DNA of 64,000 bases from assembly GCF_003182485.1 (NCBI RefSeq), contig NZ_QGTX01000001.1, forward strand, positions 620,001-684,000, written 5' to 3'. Below, piece after piece: positions 59,426 to 64,000 of this stretch (the stretch's first letter is position 1; each line of letters begins with the position of its first letter). The stretch is from Geodermatophilus normandii. Lineage in GTDB: Bacteria > Actinomycetota > Actinomycetes > Mycobacteriales > Geodermatophilaceae. Made by a program: the position numbers and the translations under genes. The notes under the pieces were generated by a model. The model was not told the DNA's origin, did no database searches, and saw only the letters and a list, made by a program, of their open reading frames with translations.

Positions 59426-60928
59426 TCAGGAAATGGGGCGGACCAAAGGGAACAGGATCGTCTCGCGGATGCCGAGACCGGTCAGCGTCATCATCAGCCG
59501 GTCGATGCCCATGCCGACGCCGCCGCTGGGCGGCATCCCGTACTCGAGCGCCTCGAGGAAGTCCTCGTCGAGGACCATCGCCTCGGGGTCTCCGGCCGCG
59601 GCCAGCAGCGCCTGCTGGGTGAACCGCTCGCGCTGCACCACGGGGTCGACCAGCTCGGAGTACCCGGTGCCGCGCTCGAGCCCGCCGATGTAGAGGTCCC
59701 ACTTCTCCGCCAGACCGGGCGTCGAGCGGTGCGCGCGGGTGAGCGGCGAGGTGTCGACCGGGTAGTCGACGACGAACGTCGGCGCCTGCAGGGAGTCCTG
59801 CACCAGCGCCTCGAACAGCTCCTCGACCACCTTGCCGGGCAGCCAGGCCGGGTCGACGCCGACGTCGTGCCGCCCGGCCAGCTCCCGCAGCCGCTCGACC
59901 GGCGTCTCCGGGGTGACCTCCTCGCCGACGGCGTCGGAGACGAGCGTGAAGAGCGGCACCTGCGGCCACTCCCCCGACAGGTCGACCTCGGTGCCGTCGT
60001 GGTGGCGGGCGACGTGGTCGCCGAACAGCGCCGCGCAGCACTCCTGGATCAGTTCCCGGGTGGTGCGCGCCACGCCCTGGTAGTCCGACCACGCCTCGTA
60101 GAACTCGAGCATCGCGAACTCCGGCGAGTGCGAGCTGTCGGCGCCCTCGTTGCGGAAGTTGCGGTTGATCTCGAAGACCTTCTCCAGCCCGCCGACGATG
60201 CACCGCTTGAGGAACAGCTCGGGCGCGATGCGCAGGTACAGGTCGAGGTCGAAGGCGTTCATGTGCGTGCGGAACGGCCTGGCGGCGGCGCCGCCGTGCA
60301 CGGTCTGCAGCATCGGCGTCTCGACCTCGAGGAAACCGCGGCCGGTGAGCCCCGCGCGCAGCGCCGCCGTCACCTGGGCCCGCTGGCGCACCGTGCGGCG
60401 CGCCTCGTCCCGGACGATCAGGTCGACGTAGCGCCGCCGGACCCGCAGCTCCTCGCTCATCGGCTTGTGCGCGACCGGCAGCGGCCGCAGCGCCTTGGCC
60501 GCCATCTGCCAGGAGTCGGCGAACACCGACAGCTCGCCGCGGCGCGAGGTGCCCACCTCGCCGGTGACGAGGACGTGGTCGCCGAGGTCGACGTCGGCCT
60601 TCCAGGCGGCCAGGGCCTCCTCGCCCACCCGGTCGCGGGAGAGCATGACCTGCAGCTCGGCGTCGCCCTCGCGCAACGTGGCGAAGCAGAGCTTGCCGGT
60701 GTTGCGGCTGAAGATGACCCGGCCGGTGACGCCGACCCGCTCGCCGGTCAGGGTGTCCGGCGGCAGGTCGGGGTGGGCGGCGCGGACGTCGGCGAGCGCG
60801 GTGGTGCGCTCCAGGGCGACCGGGTAGGGGTCGACGCCGGTCTCGCGCAGGCGGTCGAGCTTGGCGCGGCGGACCCGGAGCTGTTCGGGGAGCTCGTCGT
60901 CCGGGGAGCCCGGGGGTTCGTCGGTCAC
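59426..60928 (-). CDS. lysS: Lysyl-tRNA synthetase, class II
   Basis: This is a 500-residue class II enzyme charging tRNA-Lys. It has an N-terminal OB anticodon domain ([20 protein letters not shown]), motif 1 [10 protein letters not shown], motif 2 [20 protein letters not shown] and motif 3 [14 protein letters not shown] small point: the family motif 2 usually reads RNEGxDxxHxPEF and here is intact. GTG start at 60926-60928. It is encoded downstream of coaX after 43 bases, probably the last gene of nadB-nadC-coaX-lysS, with lsr2 separately promoted. Confidence 0.96.
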   Translation of the reverse strand: MTDEPPGSPDDELPEQLRVRRAKLDRLRETGVDPYPVALERTTALADVRAAHPDLPPDTLTGERVGVTGRVIFSRNTGKLCFATLREGDAELQVMLSRDRVGEEALAAWKADVDLGDHVLVTGEVGTSRRGELSVFADSWQMAAKALRPLPVAHKPMSEELRVRRRYVDLIVRDEARRTVRQRAQVTAALRAGLTGRGFLEVETPMLQTVHGGAAARPFRTHMNAFDLDLYLRIAPELFLKRCIVGGLEKVFEINRNFRNEGADSSHSPEFAMLEFYEAWSDYQGVARTTRELIQECCAALFGDHVARHHDGTEVDLSGEWPQVPLFTLVSDAVGEEVTPETPVERLRELAGRHDVGVDPAWLPGKVVEELFEALVQDSLQAPTFVVDYPVDTSPLTRAHRSTPGLAEKWDLYIGGLERGTGYSELVDPVVQRERFTQQALLAAAGDPEAMVLDEDFLEALEYGMPPSGGVGMGIDRLMMTLTGLGIRETILFPLVRPIS

Positions 60929-60971
60929 GGCGCCCGAGCCTACGGCCGTGGGCCGCGACACCCCCGGCGCA

Positions 60972-61766
60972 CTACCGGCGGCCGGGGGCCTGGTGCCGCT
61001 CGAAGGCCAGCCGCAGGCCGTGCACCGTCAGGTCGGGCTCGTGCTCGCCGATCGTCCGGCAGCTGCCGGCCACCAGGGGTGCCAGCCCCCCGGTGGCGAC
61101 GACGACCGGCGGGTCGCCGAACTGGGCCACCAGCTCGCCGGCGATCCGGCCGACCAGCCCGTCGACCAGGCCGGCGAAGCCGAGCACCACGCCCGACTGC
61201 AGCGCGGCGACGGTGTTCTTGCCGATCGCCTGCGACGGCACGGTGAGCTCCACCGACCGCAGCTGGGCCGCGCGGGTGGCCAGCGCCTCCAGGCTCACCT
61301 CGACCCCCGGCGCCAGCGCACCGCCGAGGAACTGCCCGTCCGGGCCGACGGCGTCGACGTTGGTGGAGGTGCCGAAGTCGACGACGACGACCGGGCGCCC
61401 GCTGCCGTCGGGTGCGCGGCCGAACAGCTCGTGGGCGGCCAGCGCGGTGACCACGCGGTCGGCACCGACCTCGCGCGGGTTGTCCACGTGCAGCGGGACA
61501 CCGGTGCGCACGCCGGGGCCGATGAGCACGACCGGTACGTCGAGGGAGTCGAGCAGGCGGCGCAGCGCGGGCAGCAGCGCCGGCACGGTGGAGCAGGCGG
61601 CGACGCCGGTGACCTCGGTGTCGCGCAGCAGGCCGCGCCAGAGCATCCGCAGCTCGTCGGAGGTGGCCCGCGCGTGCGTCGTCACGCGCCAGCCGCCGAT
61701 GCGGCGGGCGCCGTCGAAGGTGGCCAGCACGGTCTGGCTGTTGCCGACGTCGACGGTGAGCAGCAC
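60972..61766 (-). CDS. coaX: Type III pantothenate kinase
   Basis: This is a 264-residue first enzyme of coenzyme A synthesis from pantothenate, of the ASKHA-fold type III class that needs monovalent cations and resists feedback by CoA. The phosphate loop [12 protein letters not shown] is at the N-terminus; [15 protein letters not shown] and [14 protein letters not shown] follow; [12 protein letters not shown] is the adenosine motif. GTG start. It begins six bases after nadC ends. Confidence 0.95.
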   Translation of the reverse strand: MLLTVDVGNSQTVLATFDGARRIGGWRVTTHARATSDELRMLWRGLLRDTEVTGVAACSTVPALLPALRRLLDSLDVPVVLIGPGVRTGVPLHVDNPREVGADRVVTALAAHELFGRAPDGSGRPVVVVDFGTSTNVDAVGPDGQFLGGALAPGVEVSLEALATRAAQLRSVELTVPSQAIGKNTVAALQSGVVLGFAGLVDGLVGRIAGELVAQFGDPPVVVATGGLAPLVAGSCRTIGEHEPDLTVHGLRLAFERHQAPGRR

Positions 61767-61772
61767 GCCGGC

Positions 61773-62693
61773 TCAGCTCCGCAGGTCGAGCGCGAGGTCG
61801 AGGATCGGCGAGGAGTGCGTGAGCGCGCCGACGGAGAGGAAGTCCACCCCGGTCCCGGCGACCTCGCGGGCGACGGCGAGGGTGAGCCCGCCGGTGGCCT
61901 CGAGCTCCGCGCGGCCGCCGACGAGCGCGACGACCTCCCGCAGCTGCGCAGGGGGCATGTTGTCCAGCAGCAGGAAGTCCGCGCCGGCCTCGACCGCCTC
62001 CAGCGCCTGGGCGGGGGTGTCGGCCTCCACCTGCACCGGCACCCGCGGCGCCCGCTCGCGCACGGCGGCCACGGCGGCGGCCACCGAGCCCGCGGCGGCG
62101 ACGTGGTTGTCCTTCACCATCGCGACGTCGTAGAGGCCCATCCGCTTGTTCGACCCGCCGCCGCAGCGCACCGCGTACTTCTCCAGCGGCCGCAGGCCCG
62201 GGGTGGTCTTGCGGGTGTCGAGGACGACGGCGCCGGTGCCCTCGACGGCGTCGACCCAGGCGCGGGTGGCGGTGGCGATGCCGCTGGCCCGGCTGGCGAT
62301 GTTCAGCGCGCTGCGCTCGGCGGCCAGCAGCGCGCGCACCGGCCCGCGGACGGTGAGCAGCACGTCGCCGCGGCGCACGCGGTCGCCGTCGGCCGCTCCC
62401 GCGGTCAGCGTGGCGCCGGGGGCCAGCCGGGTGAACACCCGGGCGGCCACGGGCAGACCGGCGACGACGCCGTCGGCGCGGGCGACGAGGTCGGCGGTGC
62501 CGTACTGCGCCGGCGGGACGGTCGCGGCGCTGGTGACGTCGAGAGCGACGGCGAGGTCCGGTGCGCCGGGCAGCACCGCGCCGCCGGCGAGGTCCTCGGC
62601 CAGCGTGCGCTCGACCAGGTCCTCGACCCAGGCCTCCGACAGCCCGGTGCCCTCCAGCGAGCGCGGGTCCCGGTCCACCGCCTCCCGGCTCAC
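61773..62693 (-). CDS. nadC: Nicotinate-nucleotide pyrophosphorylase (carboxylating), quinolinate phosphoribosyltransferase
   Basis: This is an enzyme of about 306 residues that turns quinolinate and PRPP into nicotinate mononucleotide in de novo NAD synthesis. The N-terminal alpha/beta sandwich includes ALDVTSAATVPPAQYG; the barrel contains LNIASRASGIATATRAWV, VLDTRKTTPGLRPLEKYAVRCGG (the PRPP/quinolinate arginines and lysine) and VQVEADTPAQALEAVEAG. The chosen GTG at 62691-62693 forms a GTGA overlap with the nadB stop; the GTG just before it is also possible. Confidence 0.95.
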   Translation of the reverse strand: MSREAVDRDPRSLEGTGLSEAWVEDLVERTLAEDLAGGAVLPGAPDLAVALDVTSAATVPPAQYGTADLVARADGVVAGLPVAARVFTRLAPGATLTAGAADGDRVRRGDVLLTVRGPVRALLAAERSALNIASRASGIATATRAWVDAVEGTGAVVLDTRKTTPGLRPLEKYAVRCGGGSNKRMGLYDVAMVKDNHVAAAGSVAAAVAAVRERAPRVPVQVEADTPAQALEAVEAGADFLLLDNMPPAQLREVVALVGGRAELEATGGLTLAVAREVAGTGVDFLSVGALTHSSPILDLALDLRS

Positions 62694-64000
62694 CACGGCT
62701 GCACCACCGGGGTGCCGACCGGGCGGCGGGTCAGGCGCAGGGCGCCCTCGGCGTCGAGGCGGACGTCGAGGTGCACCCGCCAGTCGGCCTCGGTGTCGGG
62801 GTGGTCCTCGCGCCAGTGGCAGCCGCGGGTCTCCCGGCGGGCGGTGGCGGCGGCGGTCAGCGCGCTGGCGACGGTGAGCAGGTCGGTGGCCTCCCAGCTC
62901 TCCACGCCCGGCGTGGCGCCGGCGCCGGTGGCCAGCCCGGCGGCGAGCGCGCCGAGCCGACCGGTGGCCTCGGCCAGGCCCGCGCCCGACCGCAGCGCGG
63001 CCACGCGGCCGGACATGGTCTCGGTGACCGCGAGCCGCCCGGCCGGGTCGAGCAGCCCGGACGTGCCGGCGACGGCCGCGCGGGCCGGCGCCGCCGGCGG
63101 CAGCGAGCGGGCCAGCTCCCCGCCGATGCGGGCCGCGAACACCAGGCCCTCGAGCAGCGAGTTCGACGCCAGCCGGTTGGCCCCGTGCACCCCCGTGCAG
63201 GCCACCTCGCCACAGGCGTACAGGCCGGGGACCGTGGTCCGCCCGGCCAGGTCGGTGACCAGCCCGCCGGAGGCGTAGTGCGCGGCGGGGGTGACCGGCA
63301 CGAGGTCGGTCACCGGGTCGACGCCGGCTGCCCGGCAGCTGGCCACGATGGTGGGGAAGCGCTGCTCGAGGCCGGGCACGGAGCGGGCGTCGAGCCAGAC
63401 GTGCTCGACGCCGTCGCGCAGCTGCACGCGGGTGATCGCCTTGGCGACGACGTCGCGCGGCGCGAGCTCGGCCAGCGGGTGGACGCCGACCATGAACCGC
63501 TCCCCAGCGCCGTCGCGCAGCACCGCGCCCTCGCCGCGCAGGGCCTCGCTGACCAGCGGCTGCTGCCCGCGGGCGCCGGGACCGAGGTACAGCGACGTCG
63601 GGTGGAACTGGACGAACTCCAGGTCGGTGGCGACCGCGCCGGCGCGCAGGCCGAGGGCCACGCCGTCGCCGGTGGACACCGACGGGTTCGTCGTCGCGGC
63701 GTAGACCTGCCCCATCCCGCCGGTGGCCAGCACGACCGCGCGGGCACGGACCGCGCCGACGCCGTCCTCGGTGCCCTCGCCCAGGACGTGCAGGGTGACG
63801 CCCGCGGCGCGGCCGGCGTCGTCGGTGAGCAGGTCGAGCACCATCGCGTGCTCGACGAGCGTGACGCCGGGGTCGCTGCGGACGGCGGCGTGCAGCGCGC
63901 GCTGCACCTCCGAGCCGGTGGCGTCGCCGCCGGCGTGCACGATCCGGTCGGCCGAGTGCCCGCCCTCGCGGGTGAGCAGCAGCCGGCCCGACGGGTCGCG
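62690..64000 (-). CDS. nadB: L-aspartate oxidase, C-terminal part (5' end outside window)
   Basis: This is an FAD-dependent oxidase that makes iminoaspartate in de novo NAD synthesis. The frame is open to the window edge, so the N-terminal FAD-binding GxGxxG region is missing. Seen: GGHSADRIVHAGGDATGSEV (active-site histidine and arginine area), FVQFHPTSLYL, CTGVHGANRLASNSLLEGLVFAARIG, and the C-terminal helical domain with TRRETRGCHWREDHPD. This final motif is common to NadB and succinate dehydrogenase flavoproteins. nadC next to it supports NadB. Forms nadB-nadC-coaX-lysS. Confidence 0.93.
   Translation of the reverse strand, partial: RDPSGRLLLTREGGHSADRIVHAGGDATGSEVQRALHAAVRSDPGVTLVEHAMVLDLLTDDAGRAAGVTLHVLGEGTEDGVGAVRARAVVLATGGMGQVYAATTNPSVSTGDGVALGLRAGAVATDLEFVQFHPTSLYLGPGARGQQPLVSEALRGEGAVLRDGAGERFMVGVHPLAELAPRDVVAKAITRVQLRDGVEHVWLDARSVPGLEQRFPTIVASCRAAGVDPVTDLVPVTPAAHYASGGLVTDLAGRTTVPGLYACGEVACTGVHGANRLASNSLLEGLVFAARIGGELARSLPPAAPARAAVAGTSGLLDPAGRLAVTETMSGRVAALRSGAGLAEATGRLGALAAGLATGAGATPGVESWEATDLLTVASALTAAATARRETRGCHWREDHPDTEADWRVHLDVRLDAEGALRLTRRPVGTPVVQPW

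Overview
The window is a high-GC chromosomal segment from an actinobacterium. GTG starts are common, third positions are strongly G/C, and it carries Lsr2, CarD, DisA, a stand-alone GroEL2 with a GGM tail, and DUF3263, DUF5313, DUF2510 and LytR_C genes. The HNH/DUF222 gene, the XPB helicase pair and the general gene style suggest a Geodermatophilaceae-like organism (Blastococcus, Geodermatophilus, Modestobacter). That family placement is inference. Most of the window is ordinary core genome.

Layout. 1-8.9 kb: end of an endonuclease/exonuclease/phosphatase gene, a fatty acyl-CoA ligase with a 75-aa upstream partner, the helicase-associated protein plus XPB helicase pair, and a guanidinium exporter (Gdx) under a guanidine-III riboswitch. 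8.9-16.8 kb: a DUF222/HNH gene with an SOS-like box over its start, an HTH protein plus DEAH helicase, and a giant ATP-binding LuxR regulator with a 41-aa ORF upstream. 16.9-23.4 kb: metabolic genes (a divergent G6PD-like protein, M20 peptidase, HD hydrolase, oxidoreductase, DUF72). 23.4-28.5 kb: groEL2 with two CIRCE operators, a cold-shock gene, and threonine synthase behind a SAM-I riboswitch. 28.5-32.4 kb: an ABC module in which a secreted alpha/beta hydrolase, a membrane helix and an ABC ATPase form one polypeptide, followed by its permease. 32.4-36.6 kb: LytR_C/DUF3263 pair, RarD, CBS protein, DUF5313, tRNA-Thr(UGU). 36.6-42.4 kb: a gene-poor stretch, a secreted trypsin-like protease, an HtrA protease and membrane proteins. 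42.4-64 kb: a block matching, as I recall it, the M. tuberculosis Rv3579c-Rv3600c neighbourhood: rlmB, cysS, ispF, ispD, carD | lpqE-like, radA, disA | mutY | clpC, lsr2, lysS, coaX, followed by nadC and nadB, with a UbiA gene, an ECF sigma factor pair and an FeS photolyase inserted.

How genes work together. carD-ispD-ispF-cysS-rlmB-cupin is a tightly overlapping operon, and nadB-nadC-coaX-lysS is another. RadA, DisA, MutY, the photolyase, XPB, and perhaps the SOS-linked HNH gene, give the window a DNA-repair flavour. Three different metabolite or stress switches are readable directly in the DNA: guanidine-III RNA, SAM-I RNA and CIRCE.

Caution. Four genes (3459-5718, 29339-32313, 32403-34117, 47383-48404) have one-base frame breaks. 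Three are a missing C in a CCCC run. This looks more like systematic consensus error than four independent gene deaths.
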